Origin: Rana temporaria
Taxonomy: Eukaryota; Chordata; Amphibia; Anura; Ranidae
Length of the DNA stretch: 64,000 nucleotides
NCBI RefSeq assembly: GCF_905171775.1
Contig: NC_053489.1
Coordinates: forward strand, 327,208,089-327,272,088
Direction of reading: 5' to 3'
The notes under the pieces were generated by a model. It was given only the letters and a program-made list of their open reading frames with translations. It ran no database searches and was not told the origin of the DNA. Positions within the stretch are counted from its first letter, which is position 1; the number at the start of each line of letters is the position of its first letter. This document shows positions 12,320-23,883 of this stretch, piece by piece. The position numbers and the translations under genes were made by a program.

Positions 12320-12562
12320 GGCAGGCCATACACAATGCAAATTTCTTTCCAGCAACCACAGGTTGCATGTCAGCATTCCCTGCCGGGGGGAGACTGCGGT
12401 TATCGTTAGTGGCTATAGCAGCTGCTAACGATAATCGCAAGAAAATACATCATGCTGGTTGTACCCAAGTAAATTGATCAATCAACTTGGTACAATCAGC
12501 CTGCCCATTAATGGTTTGAATCTTGGCCGGTTCCTGCTGATTCAAACCGTGTATGGCTGGTC
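12320..12562. mobile_element. TTA-target MITE
   Basis: GGCAGGCCATACAC and GTGTATGGCTGGTC form imperfect inverted ends, flanked by TTA at 12,317-12,319 and 12,563-12,565. Inner halves are also mirror-like (GATAATCG, AACCATT/GGTTTGAAT). Non-coding. Confidence 0.7.
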
Positions 12563-13786
12563 TTAGAAAGAGAGGATGCCTATGCTCTTATTTACAGAGG
12601 GATTATGGAGAACAACAGCCAAAAAAAAAAGCTGTTTAGAGATTTGAAGGAGGCCAAGAGCAAAAGAAGGTACTTTTTAAGTTAAGAATACATACTTGAA
12701 TAGAATATATTTTTTAAATCAGAGTTTAGTGTCACTTAAATATATTCCCAATGGGACACAGACAGGAAAACAACTGATTGGGGGTTTAACAACTCTTCCC
12801 TACTTTAACAAAAATGTTTTAGATATACTTTAATGCAAATCTGTGGGGGTGGGGAGTGGGGGGGCATGTGCCTGAATGTCCTTTTTTTTATAATTTTTTT
12901 ATCTTCTTATTCAAACATCAATGTATCTTTATATTCTCACATTCAGACATGACATGTGTGGTAAAACAAAACAAAAACAGGATAAATCCAGGTGGCAACA
13001 TGGTTTAACATATAACATGAGAAATTCTCCTCTCTCTGTTTCCTCTAATTACTTATCTCCTCTTCTCTTCTATTCTCCTCTCTCCCATGGCTTGCTTCTC
13101 ATTCCCTTTCATCACCCATACCACCTCCACAGTATGCCCTTTCTGATCCTCTTGTACCCTTCAAATTTAGGGTGTTGTGCAATTCAAACTGGCCAACTTC
13201 AATGATCTCTATCTGCACACTGCTGAATACCACCTTTTACTGTTGGCTAGTGAGGCTGATCATCACTGGAATAGGTCATTATTAAGCTGCATTAGGAAGG
13301 ATGAAATGGTCCAGAGCCAACAACCAAAGAAGATGGTTTTGGGTATACTGATATGCTTTTCAGGGAACCAGAGGAAGCTTAAAGGCACCTTTGCCAAAAT
13401 GTATATACCCGCTGCAATAGTGTGTATAGATGGGCAGATCTCTCATAATAGTAATGAGAGCAGAGACTGGACTGCGTACTTCTGAAACATACACATGTTT
13501 TTCTTTATGATTCAGTCAAAGCTAGTTTCTTTTTTCTGACTAGTGCTTATTTAACCTTTTTAATTTGTTCATCTGGAGGTTCTACATCTTCTGTAGCAGT
13601 ACAGATTTAAAATACGAGGTGTGTCTAAAAAGTTTGGTGAATGGTCCAATATCTCAACGGCAACATGGGGCAGGTGTTCGTGCATGCACATGGCTATCCA
13701 GAGACACGTCAAAAACGATACCTAGCGTGGAGTACACGTGACCGCCAGGGTAATTCTGCTGTAGGCAGTCGAACAAAGTCTGTGTA

Positions 13787-14075
13787 ATGGAGCAACGAGT
13801 GAACATAAAGTTCTGCTACAAATTGGGGAAAATAGAGATGCATGAAATGTTGGTGCAAGTGTACGAAATGGCAGCTGTGAGCAGAAAATGTGTTTACAGT
13901 CAAACGCTTTCGTGACAGGAAGGAAACAAATTTGGATGAGCCATGTTCGGGTCAGCTATCGACAAGCAGAACCTCAGACATGATCGAGCAAGTGCGACAA
14001 ATGCTGGCACGAGATCGGCTACTGACTCTGTGATTGATGGTGGAGGAATTGGGCATTAGGAAGGACACAGTGGGT
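13787..14075 (+). pseudogene. Mariner transposase, N-terminal part, broken
   Basis: Starts MEQRVNIKFCYKLGK, then MHEMLVQVYE and AVSRKCVY, the first helix-turn-helix of mariner transposases. Stops and frameshifts follow (after about 13,910), but further homology can be read in other frames, including a TPE-type linker and DRASATN-like text. The catalytic domain is missing because of the interior replacement. Relic only. Confidence 0.7.
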
Positions 14076-14084
14076 TGGTTTGGT

Positions 14085-14272
14085 AGCGATGCATACAGCA
14101 CTCCTAAACCGCCCCTGCCCCCTGAAAAGCGGTTCGGAAGTGCTGCGACATGGGCAGTGTGAACCCTTTCTTTGGCTGCTAGTGAGGGTTGAAAGCAATA
14201 AAACATCAGTAAAGTGCCGCTAAATCTAGCGACACTTTACCGCTAATGCGGCCCCAGTGGGAAAGCAGCCTA
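14085..14272. repeat. Hairpin MITE fragment inside the mariner relic
   Basis: Contains inverted modules such as AAAGTGCCGCTAAATCTAGCGACACTTTA and GGGCAGTGTGAACCC. The composition and CACTG-type pieces resemble the repeat at 27.0-27.6 kb. Boundaries are approximate. Confidence 0.45.
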
Positions 14273-14404
14273 AAGAGACCTTTGACCAAGAGAGGCTTTA
14301 TGAACGTTGTCAAAAGTCTTTTATGAAGGATGGCGATTATTTTGAAGGTCAATAAATGTAATTTGTTTGTATCTTCTTTTTTGTTTTAGCTATTTTTTCC
14401 TTTC

Positions 14405-14630
14405 TTTTTTTTTGTTTACAAACTTTTATTAAAGAAAAAGATGGTGGTACAAATCCATACAAACATTGCAGATACAAAATGAGCGTTAACTCGTATGAGA
14501 AATCAGAACGAGTAGACAAACCAGTATATCGCATAAAGGTTTCAAATATTATCTATATTAGCAGACAAGTTGAAGGACGGAAAAACAGTGTCAAAGGCTG
14601 AAATCAACATTCTTTTTTTATTTATTTTTT
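14405..14630 (-). mobile_element. L1-type LINE 3' end stub, antisense
   Basis: A T-rich tract followed by TTTACAAACTTTTATTAAAG is the reverse of a LINE 3' end of the TTTAATAAAAGTTTGT-poly(A) kind, comparable with the L1 end at 29.69 kb. Only the untranslated tail survives. The right limit is uncertain. Confidence 0.5.
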
Positions 14631-16328
14631 TATTAAAAACTTGTACTGTCACTGTTCTATATATTAAGCAGGATCCAGTCTGGGTTTATCACTAGGAAGT
14701 CTGCTTAATCCTAAAGGGAATTTTCACCTGATAATGTTGTTCTAGCCTAATCCAGACCAATATGAAAGAGGTTTAAGCATGTCTTGGCTTCATAATTATC
14801 AGCTGCGAAACCACATGCAGTCATCATTAGTAATACTTGTATACCAAAATGGCATTTCGTAATAGCCTATGGTTTTGCTTACTTTCTAGCTAGATAAGGT
14901 TTGTGAATTCCTGTAAGGAACAAGGCCATCTATACAGTGTCATGTATTGAGTCAGCAGGCCTAATCACTTCCTTTTCTTGTAAATCTGATTTCATTGGAG
15001 CCTACACTCTAGTCTAGACAGTGTCTCTTTTTGTTTTTTCCTTTAGAATGTGGAAAATAGGTACAATTTTTACTTGTTTAAAAACACCCATATTTACCTC
15101 TTTTAGAGTCTTGCTTTCTGTGTTTAATGGGTAGAAGAAAGAAAAGTAATGCCTTGCTTGTATTTCTAGCAAAGTGATTAATTTGCTATTTTTATAGTCA
15201 TAGCATGTTGTGTAGTTGAGCCTGCCAGGCTAATGAGACCTGGCTCCTGATAGATTTCATTTTGAAATGGCATTTCAGGAATCATTATCCCTGCATGCCA
15301 TATTACTAGTAGAAGGAGTGCTGCTGCTGTTTAACAAGTAGCAGGTGATGCTATGGCTTAATTAGAAGGTCCAGAAATAAAAGAGGAAAGTATCCTAAAA
15401 ATAAAACTAAGTTACATGAAAATGCACATATTTTTCAGCAAGAAAATATTAGACGGGTATGTGGATTGGAACTTCTTGGCCTTGGTTCACAGAAGCTCTT
15501 TTAATTTAAATGTAAATCTGCATAAAAAGATAACAATGTGTTGGATAGACAGGTCTAAGGCAGACCTATTACTCAAAATCTAAAGTTTGGCTGTCTAACA
15601 AGAACTCATTAGCACAGTTTATTGTGACAAAGTAATCGGTAAAAGAACATACTTTTAGCACATAATTCCTGGCTAGCAGAAGCAGAGCACTTAATCACAT
15701 TTGACAGCACCTAGACATCTTCTATTCTTCTAGCCTCACAGGTGCTTGTCAGGACTTTGACATTATTAGAGGCCTGTCCCGCCCACTCCTGCATCTGTGT
15801 ACTGGATTACATTGATAATGTCATCAGGGGGTAGGTTCCAAGAACAAGGAAAGCTGCCTGGTAATTGCTCCATTAATATGTTGGCTGCTTCACGGCCAAA
15901 AAGGTGCTGTGGAATGGATGAACAAGTGGCCCTAAGAAAATGGGCATCTGCAGAATGCCTTCTGTGAATCAGTTGTTACACACTTTTTGAAGGATAAAGT
16001 TGCTTGAGTATAGGCTCGCTTTAACCACCTTATGCCCCTTTATAGCAGACAGGACTTGTGGAAGTAATACCCTCTGCAATGATTTTGCTTCCGCCATCTA
16101 TCCTTCCATGTTGCTCCACTTAATATCAGTGTGGTCGAATAGTTCCTTTTTGACCTGTACTTATCCCTATGAAGAGTAATATGCATGGCTTCTAGACGCA
16201 AGTGGGCCAAACACATCAGCTTTGCCAAACAGGTATCACCCTGTGAGAGTACCGGTATCTTATAAGCATGAAATAAATGCATGGTTTGGGGCTCATGAGT
16301 TTGGTTGCATTCATTGGGATTACACATT

Positions 16329-16631
16329 GGGGGTTATTTACTAAAGGCAAATCCACTTTGCACTACAAGTGCAACATACAAGTGCAAAGTTTACTTGAAA
16401 TTGCACTAAAAGTGCACTTGGAAGTGCAGTCGCTGTAGATCCGAGGGGGATATGCAAGGGAGATAAAAAACAGCATTTTAGCTTGCACATGATTGTATAA
16501 TAAAATCAATAGAGCTTCCCCTCATTTCAGATCTACCCCTCAGATTTACAGTGACTGCACTTCCAAGTGCAATTTCAAGTGCACTTTGCACTTGTAGTGC
16601 AAAGGGGATTTGCCTTTAGTAAATAACCCCC
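16329..16631. mobile_element. Palindromic MITE, 303 bp
   Basis: Near-perfect palindrome: GGGGGTTATTTACTAAAGG opens and its reverse closes the unit, with GCACTACAAGTGCA and AAGTGCACTTGGAAGTGCA arms mirrored around about 16,480. Flanked by ATT on both sides (16,326-16,328 and 16,632-16,634). A 3-bp duplication and long inverted ends suggest a Harbinger-type MITE. Confidence 0.85.
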
Positions 16632-16930
16632 ATTGCATCATACAGCATACCTGAGATGTGAATGTGACCCATAGGAAACCATCGTAAATGGGCTGTAGTG
16701 TGTTTCTGCAAAACTGAACATGCACAAAAAAATGCATAGGTGTGAACCAGGCCAGTAGTAACTGACAGATTCCCCTTTATAGCCTTGATTGCCTGGCAAA
16801 ATGGAATGCTCTGCCAGGTGTCAGATCAGCACCATGGACAGATGTTTACTTTTTTTAGATCAATGAAGTGTATTTAGGTTCACCATGATTTCATAAACTG
16901 AAAGACAAGTGAGGTAAAATCAAGATGCTT

Positions 16931-17075
16931 TAAAAGAGAAATACAGCCAAAGCTTGTTTGGTTGTACTTCTCCTGTGGATCACAGGAGTGCAGTTTGTTC
17001 TGTACTTCTGTGACCCGTTTTCAGATCGATGCTGCAGCCACCTAGATAAGTATGTTACTGCAAGCAAAAACGTGA
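16931..17075. mobile_element. TTAA-target element, family 2, copy 1 (partial)
   Basis: Carries CTTCTCCTGTGGATCACAGGAGTGCA and GATGCTGCAGCCACCTAGATAAGTATG, both also in the copies at 43.4 and 59.4 kb. Only the outer portions remain. Confidence 0.55.
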
Positions 17076-17714
17076 CTAGTTCTAAAGTAGTCAGACAGAC
17101 CCTATACTTTTTTTTTTTTTTTTTTAAATAACATGGATAACTGTATTTACAATTCACTAATAACTACTGGTTTAGCTCAGCAGGTGGTGGAAGTTAGAAG
17201 CTATTCTTTCCCTGTCACACTAGATGAATTTTCTTATTAACAGAATAACACATGCTGTAACTTTGTAGTAGCTGTCTCATACTACCTTACTATGTTAGTA
17301 TCAAAGAAATTTAATTGCACAGACACAGAATTAATCAAGGGGAATACACTTTACTTGGTGCTGTTTTCTTATTTTGATGGAATAATTTTCACTTTCAAAG
17401 TCTGATCTCTAGATCCAATTACAATACGTTTCACGCAAAGCAAATACCCTTTCAATTACTATTTTACTTCTGTATTAAAATCTCCCTGCAACAATATACC
17501 TCAAAATAATTTGAACAGAAAGTCCGGCTTAACAGACAACAGTCTACAAAAAATGCATATGCAAACCATATATACCATACATTACCAGTAGGAGTCTCTG
17601 CTGCATGGATATACAGCTTCATCTCATGCAATAAATATGACTATACAAGTGTATTTTCAATGGGAGGAATACTGTGTAACCATTTTTTCTTTTCTTATTC
17701 CAATCAAGTTGTCA

Positions 17715-18150
17715 CTGGCCAATATACACAATATTGCCAAAAGTATCAGGGCACCTCCTTCACAGGCACATGAACTGTAATGGCATCCCAGTCTTAGTCC
17801 GTATATTGAGTTGGCCCACCCAAACTCGCTCATCCATGTCTTTATGGCCCTTGCTTTGTGCACTGGTACAAATCATTTGGTGGAGGGGGATTATGGTGTG
17901 GGGTTGCATTTCAGGGGTTGGGCTTGACCCCTTGGTTTCAGTAAAGGGAACTCTTAGGGCGGCAACATACCAAGACATTTTGGACAATTTCATGCTCCCA
18001 ACTTTGGGGAAGGCCCTTCCTGTTCCAACACCAGTACACAAAGTAAGGTTCATAAAGATATGGATGAGCGAGTTTAGGATGGAAATACTTGACTGGTCTT
18101 CACAGAGTCCTGACCTCAACCCAATTGAGTTGTACAGTTTATAGGTCACA
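17715..18150 (+). pseudogene. Tc1 transposon relic with transposase C-terminus
   Basis: The left side has the terminus of a Tc1 family (AATATTGCCAAAAGTAT) and then antisense-like sub-terminal sequence. From about 17,878 a + strand frame reads IMVWGCISGVG, then TYQDILDNFMLP and QSPDLNPIE, the Tc1 catalytic C-terminus with the last acidic residue in NPIE. The first and second catalytic Asp regions are missing, and a family-1 TTAA element ends the homology at 18,150. Confidence 0.7.
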
Positions 18151-18154
18151 TTAA

Positions 18155-19011
18155 CCACTTCAATACAGGGCATTTTCACCCCTCCCTGCCCACGCCAATT
18201 TTTAGTTTTCAGCGCTGTCACACTATGAATGACAATTGCGCGATCATGCAATACTGTACCCAAATGAAATTTTTATGATTTTTTTTTTCCCACGAGAGCT
18301 TTCTTTTGGTTGTATTTGATCACCTCTGCATTTTTTATTTTATGCGCTATGAACAAAAGAAGAGTGACAAGTTTGAAAAAAACACAATATTTTAAATTTT
18401 TTGCTATAATAAATATCCCATTTTTTTTTTTTAAAACAAATTGTTTCCTCAGTTTAAGCCGATATGTATTTTTCTACATACATTTATTGGTTTGCGCAAA
18501 AGTTATAGCGTCTACAAAATAGGGGATAGATTTATGGCATTTTTATTTAATTTTTTTACTAGTAATGGCGCAGATCTGCGATTTGTATTGTGACTGTGAC
18601 ATTGCGGCGGACATATCGGACACTTTTGACACATTTTTGGGACCATTCACATTTATACAGCGATCAGTGCTATAAAAATGCACTGATTACTGTGTAAATG
18701 TCACTGGCAGGAAAGGGGTTAACACTAGGGCCCGATCAAGGGGTTACATGTGTTACCTAGGGAGTGATTCTAACTGTAGGGGTGGGTACTCACAAGGTGA
18801 GGAGACCGATCGGTGTTCCTCTGTACTGCGAACACACCATCCGCCTCCTCTCACCTAACAGGGCATGGATCTGTGTGTTTACACACACAGATCCACGGTC
18901 CTGCTCTGTTATGTGGCAATCGTGGGTGCCGGGCACGTGCAACGGCTTCCGAGCGTCGCAGAGGGAGCGGCCCCTAGACGGCCAGGAAGCCCAGGACAGG
19001 GTATGAAGTGG
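18155..19011. mobile_element. TTAA-target element, family 1, copy 4
   Basis: Flanked by TTAA (18,151-18,154 and 19,012-19,015), with ends CCACTTCAATACAGGGC and GTATGAAGTGG. It has the same AT-rich half and GGGGTTAACACTAGGGC stretch as copies 2 and 3, with more divergence in the GC-rich half. Confidence 0.85.
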
Positions 19012-19015
19012 TTAA

Positions 19016-19106
19016 AGGTTGAAAAAGTTCTGAAATGATTTATCTTTGTCTCATTTTTTTACATCACGGAAACCTGACATTTTAACAGGGGTGTGTAGAC
19101 TTTTTA
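19016..19106. mobile_element. Tc1/mariner-type terminal fragment
   Basis: Short piece ending GTGTAGACTTTTTATATCCACTGTA, a Tc1/mariner-like terminus next to TA. It probably belonged to an element invaded by the TTAA copy just left of it. No coding sequence. Confidence 0.5.
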
Positions 19107-19847
19107 TATCCACTGTATTAGAAAGCAGCTCACTGGAAAACAAATTTATAAATCAAACTCTATTTTAGTATACTCTGTGATACTTATTTGTCTATAAAGT
19201 ACTAATTATTTTATGAGTTATATTCACTTTGGCCTGTAAGGAAACCACTGTAATTTTTTTTTAACATGATAGCTAAATGATCTCTAGAGATTCCTTCCCT
19301 TTAAGCTTGCTCCTGGAAAAATGCTAAATTACGGTTAATAGGGTGAACTGTGGTCCAGCATGATGAACTTAGAAACGCCCAGACATTGTTCAGTCCCTGA
19401 TGGTTCCAGCCAGATAACTGACTACTTCTCTAAAAATAAGAGGTCAGATAAGGAGTGAGAACGTTTCAGTGAGAAAATATTCTTATTTAAATAGCTAACT
19501 GTTGTTTTCAGCTTGTGAACCTAATTCTCAGCAGTATAAATATCAGATGCAAATTTTAAGGAAAAACCTCCTGCCACACACACATACTATCTGAACAATG
19601 CTTGGCAGGTTACTCAGCCAACAAACAAATACTTTTACTGCAAAAAATAAATAAAAAAAATGTAGTTGTTAGGAAATGTATCCATTATAAAACATGTTAA
19701 TGGATAAGATCTTAGAAAATTTGTTTATTGTTTGCTAAGCTTAGGCAAGCCATAGATGAAGTGACTTTCTTTCCCTATAACCACGGGTTCATTCATTCTG
19801 CTAAGGGAACAGTCTCAAATGTCTTTGTAAATTAACCCTAATCTTAC

Positions 19848-19919
19848 AGATACAACCGGCCCTTTTGAGAACAATCATAATGCTGATGCGGCCCACGATG
19901 AAATTGAGTTTGACACACC
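19848..19919. mobile_element. hAT transposon terminal fragment
   Basis: ACAACCGGCCCTTTTGAG, GATGCGGCCCACGATG and the last bases GTTTGACACACCTG form the end of a Charlie-like hAT element (CAGGTGTGTCAAAC in reverse). The other end was not found. It abuts the truncated left side of the Harbinger element. Confidence 0.6.
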
Positions 19920-20264
19920 TGGCCTAGCAACGTAAATTTCTAGGCGTAAGCCGGCGTAATTGAAAGTAGGAAGGAAGTGGGCGTGTTCCATTGAAATGAG
20001 CCGTGACCCCATGCAAATGAAGGGCCGAACGGACGGCGCATGCGCCGTGACGCTGACTATGTTCAGCGCCTCTCTGTGCATGCTCAGAACTAGGCCCGGC
20101 GTAATCAGTGAGATACGAACTAGGCCCGGCGTAATTAGTGAGATACGCCCAGGGCATAAATACGCCCAGACATGCACCCGTCCAGTGCAAAAGTGCATCC
20201 GCTTGTAGCCCCCCTGAAGCAAGGTACTTTTGTTCTTTTTTTTGAAGCTGATTGTTTTTGAGCC

Positions 20265-21486
20265 ATGTCTGCTCCAGCAGCTCAGAAGAAAATGAAGCTC
20301 AATTTTTCCCCACAGGAGAAGGATGTCATTATCAGAGCCATGGCCCAGTATGATAGGTATCTTCATGGGGCAGAGAGTGCCAATACCACCCAGTCCAGGA
20401 GGAATGAGATCCTGGCGTTGATTGCCACTGATGTAAATGCTTTGGGGAGTGAGGTCAGGTCCCCAAATGACATTTAAAAAAAGATTAACGACCTCCGTCG
20501 CCTGGCGAAAGGTAAGCTGGCCAGGATGAGCGCTCATGCCAGTAGCACTGGAGGGGGACCAGCAACTACCCTGACCTTGACTGCTGAGGAGCAGGTGGTT
20601 GCCCAGTGCCTCCACATGCATCAAGTAGAGGGAGTTGCTGGCTTTGACTCCATTGAGGAGGCCTTGAGGACAGGTAGGTGTGTTTTATCTCCTATCTGGT
20701 GTGTAGCTTGTGTGGGGGGTGGAAGGGAACATGTGACAAGTGTGTGGATCCACCAACATGTGAATGTTTTGTGTCATCCACAGATGTGCAGGAGGGTGCT
20801 GGGCCATCTGGCCAGTCCACATCATCCCCCAGACATCAGTCCGAGTCAGACCTCCTGGCAAGCCAGGACTCATCAGTGGAGGGGAGTGGCCACACCTCTC
20901 CTCAGGAGGTGGTTGAGGAGGAGGTGACAAGTGGCAATGAGGTTAGGCTCCATTTGGAGGAGTCTTCCTCTTTGGCTGGGACAAGTCAACCCACCATCAG
21001 GGGTAGCCCCTCCCGCTCCTCCCCCAACAGGGCTTCCCCCCAAGGGTCTCCCCTTCTCCCCGGCCCCAAGCCTCTTCTGGACACAGGAAGGCGACCAAGA
21101 AGACAAGGGGTGTGGCTGACCTTCTTCCTGAGCACCTGAGGAGGGACCAGGCCCGCCAGACCCGCCATCTGGGTGAGGTTGCCATGAGTATCGACAACAT
21201 GGCACACAGCATGGCCACCCTGAAGGAAGCTGTGCAGGATGTGGGCTCAAATTCAGCAGCTGTGGTCACCTGCTTGGTTGATCTGCAGGCCACCACAGCA
21301 GGCCTGGGTGAAGAAGTCCACGCCCTGACAGAGGCTGTCAGGGACAACACCGCAGCCATTCAGGCGGGGGTGAGGCTGCAGGAGGACACAAATGTGGTCC
21401 TCACCCACATCACCCTGGCGTTGGAGGGCAGGCCGCCAGGCGTGGAGAGACCAGGGGATGCTCCTCCTCCTGATTCCCCCCCATGA
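20265..21486 (+). pseudogene. Harbinger Myb/SANT-like partner gene, broken
   Basis: Exon 1 (20,265-20,673) opens MSAPAAQKKMKLNFSPQEKD and has the trihelix Myb/SANT-like pattern of Harbinger partner proteins (FSPQEKDVIIRAM...SRRNEILALIA...INDLRRLAKGKLA). A TAA at 20,475-20,477 interrupts it in frame, just before KKINDLRR. A 110-bp intron (20,674-20,783, GTAGGT...CACAG) leads to exon 2, a Ser/Pro-rich linker and then an alanine- and leucine-rich helical C-terminus ending at 21,486. A one-base frameshift near 21,100 separates linker and C-terminus. In active Harbingers this protein brings the transposase to the nucleus and the DNA ends (family knowledge). Confidence 0.8.
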
Positions 21487-21992
21487 GTCTCCCATGAGGA
21501 GCCGGGGCCGCGGCAGGCGTGGGGCACGTCAGCGCCGGAGATTTTTTAATTTTTTTTGGTTGTATACTCAGGTTATGAGTTTTTTGTTTTATTTTGGCCC
21601 AGGCACATGGTCAGTAGTGCAGGCTACAGTGTGACTGGTGTTTGAATGTGGGGGTGACATTCCTGCCGGAAAAGGGGTGTCACCCTTGGTCATCGGGGAG
21701 AAGTGATCCCCAGGATCAGGGAGAAGTGATCCCCAGGTCAGTGTGAATGTGGTATGAATGGACAGCAACATAATTGGAGCCTTGCCGTGGCGTTGCTGCT
21801 CCCAAGTCCTGCATGGTGGACTTGGGCTAATCCAATTTGATGTGGATGTGGGGTGTGTGTGCTAGGGACCACAGTGGTGTGCATGCGTGCATTCTCCTTG
21901 TGCCATGATGAATGTGTGTGTTTAACGTGCAAAGATGCCTACTGTGAGGCATCTCCTGACTGCTCTTCCCTCAGCAGACGGGGTAGCCTCGG

Positions 21993-23107
21993 TTAGGGGG
22001 GAATGTCTGGTTCGGGGGTCAGGTCATCACGTATGTCAATCTCCAGGCCCTTTCTCATGGCGTAGTTGTGCAGCATGCAACATGCACCGATGATCTGGTA
22101 CACAAAGTTTGGGGAATACAACAGGGTCCCCCCGGACTTATCCAGGCATCGGAAACGGGACTTCAGGAGGCCAAAGGTGCGTTCCACCACTGCACGGGTA
22201 CGTATGTGGGCAGCATTGTATCTTCTCTCTCCTGGGGTTTCAGGATTCCGGAATGGAGTCATGAGATGGGGCCCAAGTGCATATGCAGAGTCACCTGGAA
22301 GGGAAAAGACAGGAGGATGTTAGTCATGCATGTGCCCCTCATGATGTCTGCATCATGGGGGGTGGACAGTCATGCCTGACACCCATGTCACTCACCAACC
22401 AGCCAGCTGTCCCCATACAGGTTCTGTTCGAATTCCATTGGGATGGGGCTTTGACGGAATATGTAGCTGTCGTTGCTGGACCCTGGGTGTTTGGCACGGA
22501 CGTGCCATATGAGGCATTGGGCATCGGCTATCACCTGTACGTTGATGGAATGCCAATGCTTCCGATTGCGATATATGTGCTCTGTGTCACGGGGGGTCCA
22601 TAGTGCCACATGTGTGCAATCAATGGCCCCCACGGTGCGTGGGAATCTGGCAATTCTGTAGAAATCAGGCATTGCCTTCACCCACAGATGCTCCTGGGTG
22701 GGTCTGATGATTTGGTTGGCCATGCGTCTGAGGATTGCGGGGACAACCTGGTGCACACATCTGCTAATGGAGGATTGTGCCATCCCAGACACTACTCCAC
22801 TTGTACGCTTGAACGAGCCACTGGCAAGGAAATGGAGTGTTGCTAGTACCTTCACCAGTGGCTCCACTGCTTGTGAGCGTTGTGTCTGGCTGATGATGTC
22901 ATGTTTCAGGGTTGTGGCTATTTCCAGGATGGCATCAGGGCTGAATCTGAAGATGCGATACACCTCCGATTCCCCCATGCCAAAGACGTTTAGGCGCGGT
23001 CGGTATATCCGCTCCCGTGCCCTCCTCCTATGCGCCTGCGAAGCCAGTAGTATAGCTATGACCATGGATGCCCCTGGCATGTTGGCATACATATTGTTGT
23101 CCTGCAA
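21993..23107 (-). CDS. PIF/Harbinger DDE transposase, intact
   Basis: Two exons on the - strand: 23,107-22,396 (712 nt) and 22,294-21,993 (302 nt), separated by a 101-bp intron with GT (GTGAGT) and AG (CTTCCAG). Joined they give 337 codons and a stop, with no frameshift, the usual size of a HARBI1-like protein. The N-terminus has YRIFRFSPDAILEI and the helix-turn-helix-like region AVEPLVKVLATLHFLASGSF. Catalytic residues are the Asp in GAIDCTHV, the Asp in GDSAYALG (made across the splice) and the Glu in VERTFGLLKSRF. The start at 23,107 is the first Met. Function: cut-and-paste of Harbinger DNA with a 3-bp target duplication. It could act in trans on the CG-rich MITEs nearby (inference). Confidence 0.88.
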
Positions 23108-23883
23108 GTGTGGATGCTCAGCTCGTCCCTAACGGTGCTGCTGAAGCTGACCTGCACACGTCTGGTGCAAAGTTACCCTTGCTTTTATGAGGGGTAATTT
23201 TAGGCCGGACGTATAACTTAGGCGCGGCACGCATAGCCCACGTCGGGCGCACGTACGTTCGTGGATCGCCGTATCTCCCTCATTTGCATATTTGAATAGG
23301 AAATCAATGGTGCGTCCAGCGTATATATGCGCCGGCGCAGAAAATTTACGTCGGTCAGCAAAAGCCTATTTTCAGGCGTATCTCGTTTTGTGGATACGGC
23401 GCATAGTTACAGTGGCGTATATATACACTTACGCCGCGCATCTCGAGATACGCCGGCGTAAGTGCTTTGTGGATCTGCCCCAAAATGTTTAGGAATTGGG
23501 GGGAACAAGGCTTCATGAAGCTTTGAAGCTGAAAACAGCTTAATTTGCATTTAAAGTTCAGGGGTCCCAAGGAAACCTACAAAGACATGGGCAGAGGTTT
23601 CTCAGGCCCAAACCCTAGGCTTCATTTACATGGGTGTACTAATCCATACGCACATTCTTGCACCTCACTGCATACCTATAGTGTCTGCATATTATCGCAC
23701 CTCCGGGTTGCATTGAAGTGAGAAGGAGGCACTTAGAAAACAATTGTTTTCTATGTGTCCTAGCAGTGGCTGGTGATTGTTTTCAGTGAAAAAGGCCAGC
23801 ATACCTTTTACCCAGGATTTACACATTTTCTTTCAACTGAATCCAGTTAGAAAAACCTGTGAATCCAGGATGAATGGTGTATA

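Larger units (their letters stand above)
13615..14375 (+). mobile_element. Mariner-type transposon relic
   Basis: The left end follows a TA and reads CGAGGTGTGTCTAAAAAGTTTGG, a mariner terminus. It is followed by the transposase start at 13,787. The core of the gene has been replaced by an unrelated hairpin repeat (about 14,085-14,272). A last coding scrap (GDYFEG-like, near 14,330) and an AATAAA lie at the right. The right terminal repeat is lost where a LINE stub begins. Confidence 0.7.
19930..23480. mobile_element. PIF/Harbinger transposon, two convergent genes
   Basis: About 3.5 kb with a Myb/SANT-like gene (+) and a DDE transposase (-) arranged tail to tail, the Harbinger layout. The right end is rich in TACGCCGG and closes with GTGCTTTGTGGATCTGCCCC. 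The expected matching outer end is missing on the left, where the sequence begins inside CG-rich sub-terminal DNA next to a hAT fragment. Mobility in cis is therefore probably lost, although the transposase gene is whole. Related CG-rich MITEs lie at 5.5 and 29.0 kb. Confidence 0.85.

Noticed and set aside
13177..13485. 102-codon + strand frame, possibly an exon
   Set aside because: No family resemblance, no cysteine pattern of SVEP1 modules, no flanking splice signals that keep a frame; treated as chance.
17760..18263. 167-codon - strand frame
   Set aside because: Lies opposite the Tc1 catalytic C-terminus (PDLNPIE) read on the + strand; no domain of its own.
20685..21359. Long antisense frames over the Harbinger Myb-like gene
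   Set aside because: They overlap the + strand Myb-like exons, which have recognisable domain sequence and splice sites; the antisense frames are GC-driven shadows.
22473..23132. Plus-strand frames opposite the Harbinger transposase
   Set aside because: Shadows of the intact transposase on the - strand; no recognisable domain.
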